Of a stretch of 64,000 nucleotides of DNA, positions 49,721 to 63,300 are shown in pieces (position 1 is the stretch's first letter; each line of letters opens with the position of its first letter). A program made the translations under genes and the position numbers. The stretch is from Brugia malayi (lineage: Eukaryota > Nematoda > Chromadorea > Rhabditida > Onchocercidae). The stretch spans positions 13,697,001 to 13,761,000 of the forward strand of contig NW_025062476.1 in assembly GCF_000002995.4 (NCBI RefSeq), read 5' to 3'. A model generated the notes under the pieces. The model was not told where the DNA came from and did not search any database. It saw only the letters and a list, made by a program, of their open reading frames with translations.

Positions 49721-52700
49721 ACATACACATACATACATATTGAATTGAAGAAATTAGTGAATTATGATGAATTATTTTAAATGATAATATGAATGAATTT
49801 GATTTATAACTATCGTTTTGGTTTATTTTCACATAAAAGCGCAAATTGATTATTTTTATTTAGTTATTCTAGAATTTTCTTCTATTTTGTATTATTAAAT
49901 TATAGATGGCAAATTTATTTCAAATTATAAAAAATAAAAAATAGTTAAATTTAAAATTAAAAAAACGAAAAAGGAAAGAAAAAGAAAAAAGAAAAGTTGA
50001 AGAAATAGAACAATCAATGAAAAAATAAAAAAAAAAAAACAAAAATGAATAGTAAAATTCCAAAAAGAATTTTAGTAACACTGAAAAAAAAAGGACAATA
50101 ATAAATGAATTACATAATTAAAAGTGAATGAATCAAACATTAATTGTAAAAATAAATGTAACTAAAATTTTAAATTAAAATTTTGTATAATAAAAAAAAA
50201 TTTGGTGATAACAGTTATAATAATAATAATATCTTTTTTATAGATGAAACGAATTTCAAATGATAAATTATTCCGTTAAAAAAAATTTGAGTATTAATTT
50301 AAAAAAAAAAAATTGTAAAAAAGAGAATAAAACTAATAACATTATTTTAATAAAAAATTATATTATATTAGTTAACAATTAAAAAAATAAAAATGATGAT
50401 AAAAATAAGGATAAGAATGCTAACTGATAATGCTTGATAATTCTAATAATGGTGAAATATCGAGTATTGATGATATTAAAATGATAACAATTATAATTAT
50501 CAAATAATTATTAGTAATAAATAACATTAATGATAATAATAATATTAATATTAATGAATACTCATAAACTGCATTTTAAAAAAGGAAGAAATAATTGTGA
50601 CACATTACGATGAAATGTCACACATAGCGCTAAACAAGAAGAAATATTTGACTGTAATTGCTAATATAACAAATAATTATCACTTTTTGAAATGATAATG
50701 ATAACATACCAAAAGGAAACGATGAAAAATTTACACTTAAAAAAGCATTGTTTATTAAAATTCAAAGAAAAAAGAAGTTATAAGCAAAAAAAAAAACGGA
50801 AAAAAAACGGAAAAAAAAACGGAATGAAATTGATAAAATGAAAAATTCGAGAATGAATGAACGAGAAATGAGATAGACACTGATGAGACATTCATTTTAT
50901 TTGCTAAATAAAATGAATCAATAAAAAAAAAAAATTTTAGTGCTATGATAGTTTAGTTTGAAGCATAAGATTTAGTCTAAAGCATCGATTGCTTTTAAGC
51001 CTAGCGAACATTTCATTTAAACATTCCTCAAAATGTATTAAAAGAAAAAAAAACGAAGAAGAAGGAGAAGGAAGAGAATAAATTGTCTTTCAAATTTATT
51101 TATTCCTTCATTTTCCCTTTTTTTATCTTCCCTCTCCCTCTCTCTCTCTCCCTCTTACTTTCTCTTTCCCTCTATTATAATATTTTATTAATTTATTGTT
51201 AGCAATTTGAGTTATACTGCAAAAAAAAGTGAGAATCTCAGAAAATTATTATATTTTTTAATATAAATCCATTAAATTTTAAATAAAATTAAATATTTTA
51301 ATGATTGAATACTGATTTTAAAAAAAGAAAAAAAAAATTTTTAATAATAATAATTGAAATTAATGACAAAATAATTAAACAATTACACTAATTTAAAAAA
51401 TTATACATTTATTAAATTATATATTATTAATTTACATAAAATATACTAACTTATAAAATTTTCAAATAATTTAATCATCAAAATCATATACATATTTTAT
51501 AAATTTATAAAACGTTGTAAATAGTGATAATAACAATAAAAATAATATTAATAGTAATAATAATAATAATAATTTCTAAACATACAATTCTAACTATAAA
51601 AGTTATTGCTATTATGTTTACACAAATTTTTAAAAATTTGAATATATGCTAATGCTTCTAACATTTAACATTTGTCTGGTTGTCATACTTTTGGAATTGA
51701 TAAATTATTCCATCAAAGAATTTTGTGACAAACAATAAATCATTGAAATAGCAATTATTAAAATAATAGTTATTTCAATGATAGCAGTAATAGTAATAAT
51801 AATATGATTACCAGGGGATTTAGGCAAATATTTTAACATATGGTAAAATATTAGTTAAATATAAAATATTGGTTATGTGTATAGTAAAAGTACTGTTAGC
51901 TAACTAATATTGGAATATCAGTTAGCTAACAAAAATTACCCATGAAAATAGCATTACCTAAAGTTAAATATTTATAATATAAAATTTAAAAGCAAGAAAA
52001 AAAAAACAAAAAAAAAAAGACGAAGGAAGAGAATTTACTTGTGAGCTATGTTTAATTAAATTACAAAATTTTAAATTAGCCAAAAAAAAATTATAACTTG
52101 TCAGACTAATTAACTTAGATAAAAAATTAGTTATCAAAAATAACTAATTTGATTAATTAAGTTTGGAAGGTTTTAAAGTATATTTCATTCAATTCTTGGC
52201 ATAAAAAGAAGGCTTATTATTGATAAATTAAGAATAAAATTAGATAAAATGAAATTATTAATAATTTTTGAAAGTTTTTTAATTAGCTCAAATAATTTTG
52301 AAAAGATAAAATATTTTATTATCAAAAAAAAAAAAAAAAAAAAAAAATGGAAAAAAGCTATAATTTTTGCGTTAATTTATCTTTCTCAAAATGATAAATC
52401 TGAAAAATTAGTTGGTTTCTAATTTCTCAAAACAAACTTAGTTAATTTCTAATTTCTCGAAATAACAATCTTACTTAATTTACTACGAGAAAAAAGCTTT
52501 TCTCAAAGTTTAATTCTCAAATTCACCTGATCTTATCAGTTTTATGCTAATTAGCACATTTAGTTTAAATTAATTAATCAGTTTTAATCGCTACTAATTA
52601 GTAAAATTAACAATTATCATTTCGAGTAACTGATAATGATAGTGAATAAATTGTAAACTTTTGATAATGATTGAATAAAAAAATAAACAAAGAGTAAACT

Positions 52701-55700
52701 ATCACGGAAAGATGGAACGAAATAAATTGACTTTTGAATTTTTGACCATTTCAGTGAGAATAATAATAAGTTTTTAAGTAGGTAAAAGGACAAAGAGAGA
52801 GAGAGAGAGGGACAGATGTATAGAGGGAGAGAGGGAAAAAAATCCTTGTAAATTAAGATTATTTAATAATCTTTAATGATCTTAGAAAGTTATATCTATT
52901 TAATTATCTATCTTTTCTATTTAATGAAGGATAAATTATTCCACTTTTATTAAATTCAGGTTTCAAAAAAAAAAAATTAGCACAATTATTTATTTTTTAA
53001 TTAATTAAGTAAGCATACCATCAACAGGTAATGAAGCTGGTAAGCATTGATTATTCAATGCGATCGCTTCCATTGTGGAATTTGTTAAATTATCACTAAA
53101 ATATAAAATTAAATTAATAAAATATTTTTTTTTCATCAAAAAATTTTTTGTATTTTTTCAGAGAAAAAAAAATCATTTTGGAATTATTAAATTAATATAA
53201 AATAAAATGTTGAATTTGCGAAAAAAATTAATTAAAAAAAAAAATTAGTTTTTGTATTTTTCATCCAATAATTTATTTTTCATGCAATTTTTTCTTTTTT
53301 TGCTTATTTATTTATTTTAAAAAATTTTATTATCTAATTTAAAAATCTTTTTTAAAAAAAATTTAAACAAAAATAAAAATAAATAAACAAACTTACGATT
53401 TTGGAGAAATTGTTGTCGAAGTTTGTTGTGTGTTAATCATTTCACTAATATTTGATGTTTCCGATGTTTTTTGAATCCAAACTCGAGCAATTTCATTTAT
53501 TTGTTGAGCATATTCACAGCAATTATCCCATAAAGTTACCGTTGAATTCATTATTTGTTCATCAATTTCTATTAAATAAACAATAACAATAAGAAAAAAA
53601 AAATAATTTAAATCAATTAGTTATAACTTTTTTTAATCTTTCTTTTCCTCTTTATTTTTGTAAAAATTTAATTCCATTTGATTTAATAATTACTTGCACT
53701 TATTAATATCATATGATTATGTATTTAAATTTCAATTAATTTATTTTCAGAAAATTATTTCAGTACTATCATTACTCATATTTACTTTTAAATACTAATA
53801 CTTTAAGAAAAAAAAAAAAAACTCAACCTGGTTTATACGTTTCAATAACTGGATAAACATTTTTATCAATATTTGATAGTAATTTTGTAGTATCATTATG
53901 AATTGTCTTTTTAATATCAAATGTAAATTCATAAAAATTCGGTAATTTGCTTCTTTGAACCGGAAGAATATGACCCGTAAATGTGTCATCATCATCATCA
54001 AGATTATCATGATCATTATCATTATCATCATTAAAATCATCAATAACATCAATCTCATTGTCATTATTATCACTATCACTTTTAATACTTTCATCTGATT
54101 CATATTCGAGATCATTTTTATCACTCATATTTGTATAGTAGATTGCATGTTGATTGAAATTTGATAAATCTCGAATATCAGCATAATAGTGCTCCTTATC
54201 AGCAGTAGTAATCATTTTTGTTATGAATAAATATCTTTCTTTTTCCAAATCGATCAGTGCTTCTGGTAGTTTATCCAAAATATTTAATGAATATGATCTA
54301 CGTTGCATTGGATCATTCAAAGTAGTATGCTGATATTTTGACTGATATGATAAGAATTCATCATCATTTAAATAATCCATCTGATTCGTCACTTTTATCA
54401 TTTCCTCATCAGCGGTTAATTTCTTGAAAACAAAAAAAAAGGTAAAATTTCAAAAATTCAACGAATATTATAAAACATTTATAATAATTAATTATCATTT
54501 CATTGATAACATTTCACTGATAATTGCTTATTTTAATTTATATATTTTTTGATCTAATTACAAATATGAATTATAGTAATTATTATTTAGTTAAAAAATA
54601 TGAAAAATGATACCCTAACTTGAGAATAAATTTCGTTACGTGAATGATTATCAGTGTTAAGTGTTTCATCTAATGGTACGTCATCCACGCATCGAATCCA
54701 TTCGTCATCTGACGTATCACTTTCACTATTCATTGTCATCATTTGCTTTTTCAATGTATCTGGCTTAGAAGCATATTTACGACAATCTGGTGAAGAACAT
54801 CTACAAGAATAATTTTAATCATTTTTTTTATTAAAATTATAATTTAAATAGCAAAAAAAAAAAAATGTATTAAATTTCAAAAAAGAAAATGAAAATGTTA
54901 ATAATCAATGCTAATTACTCTTTTTTTATTTCTAATAAATATAAAACATATATAAAATTAATGATATTATCATTAATGAAGAAGTTTATAATCATTTCAA
55001 AATAAATTATAATCATTTTGTATAACACAATCCACAATATTAACTATCATTTTTCAATTATTTTTATTTTAAAAAAAAATTCTACTAAAGTTTCTAAATT
55101 TTATTTTCTTAAATTTATTCAGTAATGCAAAAGTTTAAATAACTTTAAATAAAATAAAATCATAGGAGTAGTAAATTAAATAAAATCACATAAGAAAATG
55201 TAAGAGTAACATAAGTAAATTAAAATGCAACTTTAAAAAAAAGAAAGAATAAAGTAACGTGAAAAGAATAAAAGTAACGTGTATAGCGTGTTTTCTCCTT
55301 TCCTTTTTGTTTTTTTTTTGAAATTTGATAGTAAATATTAACAAACCTATTATAATGATTTTGTATAACACAATCCACGTATGACGTAATCATCTGATCA
55401 TGACAGCTAATACTTTGACGCATAACTATTCCGGAATGATCCATTACTGACGGTTTTCTTGTAATCCAACCCATTTCCGTTTCCCTATTAAAAAAAGAAG
55501 TAAAAAAAAAAAAGAATTTAACTAATTAATATCAAAATTTCTATTTTAAACAATGCTAAGATATTAATTATAAAAATGAATAAAATTAAAAATATGAATA
55601 ATACTTGAATAAATTGTATATAATTTTTGCTTAATTATTTTTTTTTAAAAAAAAAAGAAAGAAAATAATAATCGTATAAATAGAAGAGAATAGGATTAAT

Positions 55701-58700
55701 TATTTGAAAAAAGAAAGATTAAAATGATCATTTTAAATCAAATAATTAAAATTAAGTGATCATTTATTAAACAAATTAAAAAGCAAAACATTTAAATAAA
55801 TTTTTGCTTAATTATTTCAAAAAAAAAAAAAAATGGAAATTAACCACAAATGTAAATTTCCAAGTGATTTTGATATTTTTGTAATTGTTGATGTTATATT
55901 ATATTTTCCATTTAATTGTCTTTCAGTTTCAGAATTTTCCCCGAAAGTTTCTTTAGCAAAATTTAGAAGAGCTTCGGGTGTCCATTTGTTGACAGTTTCA
56001 TTCATTTCTGTTAATTCATCAACAAAACTTATTTCCTCTTCTCTGTAAAAAAAAGAAATGATATTAATTTATTTAAAAAATTATATATTAATTTATTTAA
56101 CACTTACATTTTGCATAATTATAAATTTTAATTTAAAAAAAAAATGGAAAAAAAGACAAAAAAGTAAAAAGCTGATGGATTTAAAATTTAAGATTAAATT
56201 AGATAAAATTCAATTTGAAAAAAAAGAAAAAGAAAAAAAAAACAAAAAAATTTGAAAAAAAAAAATTTTATTGAAAGAATTTAAAATTTAAATGAAAAAT
56301 TACTAATTTATGCTTTTAACAGGTAAATTTGATAAAATTCAATTTTTCTTTTTTTTTTTTTTTTTAATTTTTTTAATTGAAAAATAAAACAAAAAGAATA
56401 TTAGAAAGAAAAAACTTTACTGATGTGGTGGTGATGGACTAGCATCATACATACAAAGTGAGTCATTTTCAGAGATTACTCGTCGACATGTCACCATCAC
56501 ATTTAATGGTAAATTTAAATGTGTTAAATTATTATTAACTCCAGTTGATCCAGTATTAAAATCCAAAATACTTGTACGCATTGCTTCATCATACTCATCA
56601 TATAAATTAGCACTAAAAACAATAATTAATTAATTAATCATTGCCATTAACTATGCTAACATATTTCAGTTTCAATTCTTTTTGCTTCTTTGTTTTCTTA
56701 TAATTAATTAATTACTTTAGAAAAAGAAAAGGAAAAGTTTGTATTTGTTCAAATTTCTCAAAAAAAAAAAAAATGAATGAAATAAAATAAATTTAAGAAG
56801 TAACCAATGCAAAGTTTGTTGTTCACATTTTTCATTTGCAAAATTTTCATCAAATTTAAAACAAGCATCTTCTTGTGAACTTGATAATTCCACAGATGAC
56901 TAAAGATTAATTTTATTAAATGCAAAAAAATTTGTCAAATTTTTTTATGAAATAAACAATTTTAAGATAAACACACAAACACAAAAGATTCTTTTCAATA
57001 AAATATAAATGTTTTAACCTTTAACCTTCAATAACTTATATCTAATCTTTTTCAATTGCCTGATCTATTTCAAATTTCAATATATTTAATTTTTTTTTTT
57101 TTTGAAAAAAAGAGGAAGGAAAAAAATTATTCACAAATATTATTTTAACATCATAAACATTTATTAAATTAATCATTACTATTCATACTTATTGCTTTAA
57201 ATAATTTCAAAAAAAAAAAATGACCAATTAAAATAACAAATATATTTTCTTCAAAAAAAAGATTTTATAAATTACAAATTAAAAAAATGCAAATTTTTTT
57301 GAACAAAAAAAAAAAGAAAAGACTACTATATTAATGTTATAAAATAAATGATAATTGAGAGAAAAAAAAAACCGAAATAAATTTAAAAAAATTTATAACT
57401 GCAATACCTGTCGCTCATTGTCAACAATAAATTCTGGTGCTGACCAGCAACAGGTAAATGGTGATGATCTTGCTTCCAAATCATCATCACTTTCAAAATT
57501 TATTCCATATTTGAAATTATTTGCTGTTGTTGACCAATTATCGCTTACATTTGTATTTGATTTTGTCTAAAATTTTTCATCATTAATATAAATTTTAAAA
57601 TTATATTAAAAATAATTTCAAACATTGATATAATATTAAAAATTAATCAAATACAATTTTAATCATTGATATGATTTTAAAAAAAAAGAAAAAAATTAAT
57701 TGCTTTTTTTCAATAGCAACAAAAAAAAAAAAGAAAAATCATTACAAGCAAATAAATTGATTTATTAATTTTTCATTTAAATTTTTTCCAAAGGAAAAAA
57801 AAATGACAGAAAGAAAAATTTTAATATTTAGGAAAAAAAAATTAACAAAGAAAAGAAAAAAAAATGTTAAATGTCTAAAAAAGAAATTAGAAAATTATTG
57901 AACTATTTCAAAAGTAAAATAAAAATTAAATATTAGCTATAAAATGAGTCAATTAAATATTATTAATAAAAGAAAGAAATATGAATAAAACTGCAAAAGT
58001 TTAAATTATCACTTTGCTATTTTTTCTTTTTATTCACCTTAGCTAATAAATAATAATTTAAATAATCATACACAAATAAAAATTTTATTTGCTAATAAAA
58101 ATTTTATTATTAGTCACTTTCAAAGATAATTCAATATGTGAAATAAATTAGTGAAACTGTTTATGAGTATTACATTAAATATATTATAATTACACTAATT
58201 ATATTAATATTTTTACCAATTATATTAAATTTAAATATTTGTGTTTACTAATTATTTAATAACTATATTAAATTTAAATAATATTTACTATTTGTATTAT
58301 TTTTTACTAATTATATTTATTAATTATATTAAATTTAAATAATATTTACTAATTATATTAAATTTAAACATTTGTGTTCACTAATTATTTAATAACTATA
58401 ATAAATTTAAATAATATTTACTAATTATGTTATATTCACTTTATAGATTTTTTTACTAATTATATTTATTAATTATATAAAATTTAAATAATATTTGCTA
58501 ATTATATTATCTTTTTTCACTAATTATATTTACTAGTTACATTAAATTTAAATATTTGTGCTTACTAATTATTTAATAACTACATTAAATTTGAATAATA
58601 TTTACTAATTATATTATATTTAAACATTTGTGTATGATATAATTATGATATGCCTAATTTATGAATATTATTTACTAATTATATTAAAAAATTAACCTTA

Positions 58701-60351
58701 AATATTGCTGTCCGATAATTATTTCGTGAAAAATATGGTGCAGAAGATGCGGTAGTTTCATCGTCACTTACTGATTGCATTTTAATAAAATCATCATTCA
58801 AACATTTACCATTATGCATATTTGTAATAAATGTATTATTTGCATAAATTTTTTCATCTGCAAAAAAAAGGAAAAAAAAATTTTAAATTATTTTATTCAA
58901 ATATAAATATGAAAATAATAGAAGGAATTTTTTTTTCTTTTTTAATTTTTCTAAAATTTAATTTTCTTAATTTGTTTTGCTAATTTTTGCTTTTTTCTCG
59001 ATTAATTTTTGTTGAATTCATAATTTCCTTTTCTCACTTTTTAATATTACTAATATATAGTATGAATAGTAGTATGTAATTTGATTTTCTTTAATAACTA
59101 AAAAATTATTTAAAAAAAAAAAATTAACATTTTTTCATTGTGTAATCCGTTTACAACGAATTAAATTAACTTATTATTATTTAAGCTAATTATTAATTTA
59201 TTCATATATTTTAATTGATTCTTAAGTGAACATATTTTAATTTGCATTCTTATTAAATTAAATGTAGATTAATCTATATGGTTAAATTAATTATTTATTG
59301 AAATTAAAATGTTAAATTTTTGTATTATTGGCTTCTTTTCATCCTCTACCTTAGTCTTGCTCAAATTAATTCCTATTTTTACATTTAATTTAAATTAAAA
59401 TTAGAATGATAAATAAAATGTTTAGTTAATAATTAATTAAAATCAAAATTAAAAACAAAAAAGTAAAAATAAAAAACATATCTGCATGTAATAAAGATGT
59501 TTCATGGTTATGTTTTTGAATTGAAGATATTGATTTTGATTTAATAAGTCCTCGTAAACATGCATGTACAGCAAATTCCTCATCGCTATCACTATTTAAA
59601 TTATCATCCTAGATTAAATGAGTAAATAAATAAATAAAGCAGAGAAATTGTAAAAGGAAAAATAAAATTAAAATTATTAAATTGTAATATCAATTCATTA
59701 TATTTTTAAATTTAAAGGATAGCAAAAGTGATATTATGATAATTTGAATGAAAATAAAAATTAAAACAAAAAAGAAAAAAAAATTTAATTAATTACCTTT
59801 GACGTATTACTATGACAAAGTGATAATGCTATTTCGTTATCAACATTTCCAGCATTAGCAATTGATAATGTATCATTTTTATCATAATATTGTTGATTTA
59901 GTAGCAATAATTGTGATGCACATTTATTTTTTTGATAATTCATTTCTATTTCTGATGACCAACTTCTGATAAAATAAAAATTTTGAAAAAAAAAAAGGTT
60001 ATAAAGCTAATCTGTTAATTATCATAAAAAAAACAATTTTAAAAAATTTTTTTTTATTTTTCTAAAAAATAATTTTCTTTTTTTCTTTACATTTTGAAAA
60101 TTTCCTATAAAATAACCCAATAATTTCGTTAAATTTTAAATAGTAAAATCATATATGCAACATTAAATCAAAATTATAAAATCGTACATATCAGAATCAT
60201 TATTACAAATACTTGAACCATCATCACTATTATCCTTATCACCATTATCAGTATCATTGTTATCACTAACATTACTCAATTCATCGCTGGAATGTTGACT
60301 GGAATTTTTATCCAAATCATTTGCATTTATAACCAAATCCTGAGAATCCAT
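41700..60351 (-). CDS. jip-1: JNK-interacting protein 1 orthologue (SH3-PTB scaffold)
   Basis: 22 exons on the minus strand, from ATG at 60351 ([12 protein letters not shown]) to stop at 41700, giving about 1188 residues. Exons: 60188-60351, 59797-59965, 59482-59608, 58697-58857, 57408-57566, 56805-56899, 56421-56612, 55845-56042, 55347-55484, 54614-54800, 53828-54422, 53397-53568, 53019-53095, 48744-49032, 46257-46366, 45621-45785, 44734-44841, 44163-44266, 43466-43570, 42681-42760, 42086-42184, 41700-41772. Every phase closes, with one odd junction after the third exon (see findings). The N-terminal 900 residues are long, acidic and disordered, with a JNK-docking-like RRSYSLNIL near 571. 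The SH3 domain is around 963-1020 ([20 protein letters not shown]... [12 protein letters not shown]). The PTB domain is around 1036-1180 ([37 protein letters not shown]). The C-terminus PTEDIYLE is the kinesin light chain-binding end of JIP1. Role by family: scaffolding MLK-MKK7-JNK and linking cargo to kinesin-1 in neurons. Vertebrate JIP1 is about 710 residues, so the disordered part is expanded. Confidence 0.95.
45191..45629 (-). repeat. 122-bp tandem repeat carrying a splice donor
   Basis: About 3.6 copies (starts near 45191, 45313, 45435, 45557) at the 5' end of the intron after the SH3-encoding exon of jip-1. Each copy contains GGTACCATAGCACCA on the plus strand: the exon's last ten bases plus the donor as seen in reverse. 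Copies 1 and 3 share AAATGATAATTTC, and 2 and 4 share AAATGGTAATTTC, so the array arose by doubling of a dimer. Confidence 0.92.
46977..47345 (-). repeat. About 93-bp diverged tandem repeat with GCATGC cores
   Basis: Four copies in a jip-1 intron, with the CGCTGCATG core at about 47021, 47114, 47202 and 47300. Copies 2 and 4 share a CGATG(C/T)TTACG variant that 1 and 3 lack, so the higher-order unit is a dimer of about 180 bp. Confidence 0.8.
48395..48550 (+). repeat. Short diverged repeats in a jip-1 intron
   Basis: Recurring (C)GTAAATATCCGTG(C/T)A(T/C)TTACTTA(C/A) units, three to four copies, decaying to the right. Confidence 0.55.
49098..49132 (+). repeat. Poly(A) tract
   Basis: About 34 consecutive A in an intron of jip-1 (poly(T) in the transcript sense). 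Confidence 0.9.
49674..49737 (+). repeat. (CA)n microsatellite
   Basis: Uninterrupted ACAC run flanked by CATACA variants in the same jip-1 intron; poly-Cys/Val open frames here are artefacts. Confidence 0.95.
58190..58690 (+). repeat. AT-rich tandem repeat in a jip-1 intron
   Basis: Many interleaved copies of TATATTAAATTTAAATAATA and TTTACTAATTAT, with a longer unit (including ATTTGTGTTTACTAATTATT) recurring about every 110-180 bp. Confidence 0.8.
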
Positions 60352-61212
60352 CTTAAAAAATGAAAAAAAAAAGTTCAAAATTTTACTTTTTATTATTTAC
60401 CATCATTTTAGCGAATTAAATCACATACGAAATTTTAATAAAAATTATTTTTATTGTTATTTCAAAAATTGTGTAATGAAAATGGAAAAAGAGAGAAAAA
60501 TGATAGACATTAAAAGTTAAAATTATAAAAATTTCCATAATTTAATACTAACTAATTAATCAAAGAATATTAAAATATTGAAAATAAGAAAAAGGATTTT
60601 TATAAATTATTGAAATATATTTTAGAAAATAATAATTAAATAAAATAATATTAAGAATTAAGAAATTATACTGAATGCAAAATTTCAAAGAAAAATGAAA
60701 GAAAGAGAGTTTAAAAAAAAATGGTAGAAAAGAAGAAAAGCAAAATAAACGATAAAACATTTAATTTTGAAATTCACAAAAAAAAAAAAAAAAAAAGAAA
60801 GAAGAAGCAATCTTTGTTAGTTAAAATGAAATATCTCAAAAAATTGAGACAGAAAGAAAGAAAGAGAGTGGGAGAGAGGGGGAAAAGAAAGAGGAAAATA
60901 CAGAAAAGAAATTTATTTACATAAATAGGAAGAAAAAAATGAGAAAAAAGAGAGAAAAATAGAAAATTGGAAAGAGAGAGAGAAAGAGAAAAAAGAGTAT
61001 AAAAAAGCAAAAATTTTCATTGAAGAAAAAAAAAGGGAGAAATGGCAAAAGTAATGTAGAAAATATGACGCAATTTGCAAAATGAATTGAAATGGAAATT
61101 TATTGATGGAAAAAAGGAAAAGGAAAGAAAAGAAAAAGAGAGGGGAGAGAGAGAGGGAGGAAGGAAAGGAATAGAGGGAACTTTATTGATAGGATTGAGA
61201 GGAGGGAAGGAA

Positions 61213-61306
61213 TTATTGGCTGGTTGCTTGGTTGCTTGGCTGGTTGGTTGGTTGGTTTGTTGGTTGCTTGGTTGGCTGGTTTAGTTGGTTGGTTAGTTGG
61301 TTAGCT
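61213..61306 (+). repeat. (GGTT)/(GGTTGCTT) simple repeat
   Basis: Runs of GGTTGGTTGGTT with GCTTGGTTGCTTGGCTGG variants, unusually G-rich for this window; one reading frame gives an artefactual Trp-Leu-Val repeat. Confidence 0.9.
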
Positions 61307-61329
61307 AAATGGACGGATGGATAAGCTAG

Positions 61330-61433
61330 GCTAGGCTTTAGCGGAGCACATATGTGCTAGGCTATAGCGGAGGACAAATCTGCTAGGCTTTAGAGGAGAA
61401 CAAATGTGCTAGGCTTTAGCAAGGCCGAAGTGT
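61330..61433 (+). repeat. 26-bp minisatellite, four units
   Basis: Units start at 61330, 61356, 61382 and 61408 (GCTAGGCTTTAGCGGAGCAC type), each 26 bp, the fourth diverged at its end. Confidence 0.9.
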
Positions 61434-62189
61434 GTGTTAAGAGAATTTCTTGGAGAGGGAAAAAAGAGCCTAGTTAGGCTGAAAATATATTTATTGCAAG
61501 CACTACAATATATCACATTTTCACATATCTGTCAAAGAGAGAGAGGGAAATGTTTTTTTTTGGCCTGATTTAGTCATTAAAATTTAAACGAACCTTTAAA
61601 AAGAAAAGGAAATGTCAAATAGAAAAATGCCTTTGACTATAAGATATAGTTTAGGCTTTTATACTTGGCTCTTTATTGAAATCAATTTATGGCATAGTAT
61701 TGTATGGCTTTTATTGAGATTGTTATTGAAATAAATCTATGATTTAACATTTTTATGCTTGGCTTTTGATTGAAAGAAGAAAATCCTTTTTCCATTTTCA
61801 AATGAAAAACTGTTCTTTCTTCAATTTTTCATCAATGTTTTAAAACTCACAAAGCCATATGGAATTTTTATCAGAATGAAAAAAAAAAAAAAAAAAAAGA
61901 TAAGAAAAGATAAAAGGAAGAGGCGAAATATGATAATTGGAAGCAAATATCAACGATCACTTAATTATCACTATCAGTTATCACAACGATTAAAAACTAT
62001 TGTTATCAGATACAAATATATACTCAGTTAATTAAAACTGAGATTAGATATAGTAGGGACAACAACAACAACAAAAAAAAAAAAAAGATAAATAAGAATT
62101 AATTTAAAATTGTTTAATTTTAAAAATAAATGGAACATGTAAAAAGAAGCTAAATAAATTTAAAATTTTGAAAGGAAGCCGAATAAATA

Positions 62190-62770
62190 TATTGCTATAT
62201 ATCAGTTAATTACGATTGTTATAAATTACAATTTGCATATAAATCATAATCTTTGTATTTTGTTACACTTTATTTTATTGCTTTGTCAAATATGAAACTT
62301 ATTTACCAAGTAAAATCATTGGTAAATAAATTCTAAATGCTTTAATTAGTTCATAATAATTTTATTTCTGTTATATCAGTTATTTATAACGATTATTATG
62401 AATTATGTTCATATATAAATTATTACTTCACTTATTTTATTCTTACAAATTATTTTTAGCCAAGAAAAAAAAGCTTATCTGCTAGGAAAATGCTTGGCAA
62501 ATAAATTATGAACATTTCGAATAAAACTAAATAAATATGTTGTCGTTATGTTGGTTACATCAATTATAACGATTATTGTAAATTATGTTTATTTATAAAC
62601 TATGGTTTCGCTTACTTTGCTCTTTTTACAATCTACCTTATCAAATAAGAATTTAAAATTCACTAAGCAAATGATTGGTAAATAAATTTAAAATATTTTA
62701 ATTAAAGTAAAATAACTGTTCTATTGTTATTGCAGTTATAATGAATTGTGATTTATTTGCCTAAATTTTG
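62190..62770 (+). repeat. Diverged tandem repeat of about 185-190 bp
   Basis: About three copies marked in order by TATCAGTTA..TAACGATTAT, AAATTA(T/C)..TTATAAA and TTGGTAAATAAATT..AAAT. The copies are diverged by many substitutions, so the array is old. Confidence 0.6.
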
Positions 62771-63219
62771 CAGTTGTAAATGTTTACAATTATCGTTGTT
62801 GAAATTGAATGCAATATCTAAGGTAAAAATTACTGATAACGATAATGCCCAATGATAATAATGATAATTTCTTATATATCAACCTCAGGCAAAACTTTCT
62901 CTCCTTTTTTTTTTTTTGCTTTTCGTTTCTTTAGGAGCATAAAACATCTATGATCTATAATTTTAACAAATATATTCATTAATATTTCTTTTTTCTACTG
63001 TCACAAATTTTATATCGCAAAACTTTAAATTACTATATGTTTATAGAGTTGAAAATATGTTATATGAAATTTTGCAAATAATGTCTATACTTTGAATTTT
63101 ATGTTTCAAATCTTATGTTTACGCCGATTACTCTTTCGGTAGATTTAACCTATCCTCTTTTTTTTTGTTTACTTCATATTTTGTTTACTCATTGCTTGCT
63201 ACATAAGGAAATCACCAAA

Positions 63220-63300
63220 AAGGCGCTATTGTTTTGTGCCTCCAATAAGACGCCATTGTTTTGCTTCACCAATAAGACACCATTGTTTTCTTTTGACCAA
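63220..63300 (+). repeat. 27-bp tandem repeat, three units
   Basis: Units at 63220, 63247 and 63274 (AAGACGCCATTGTTTTGCTT type). A shadow open frame crosses them and no gene context is seen. Confidence 0.85.

Noticed and set aside
61075..61284. Frame with a Trp-Leu-Val repeat that could look like a membrane protein
   Set aside because: By-product of GGTT simple repeats; no conserved start or splice context.
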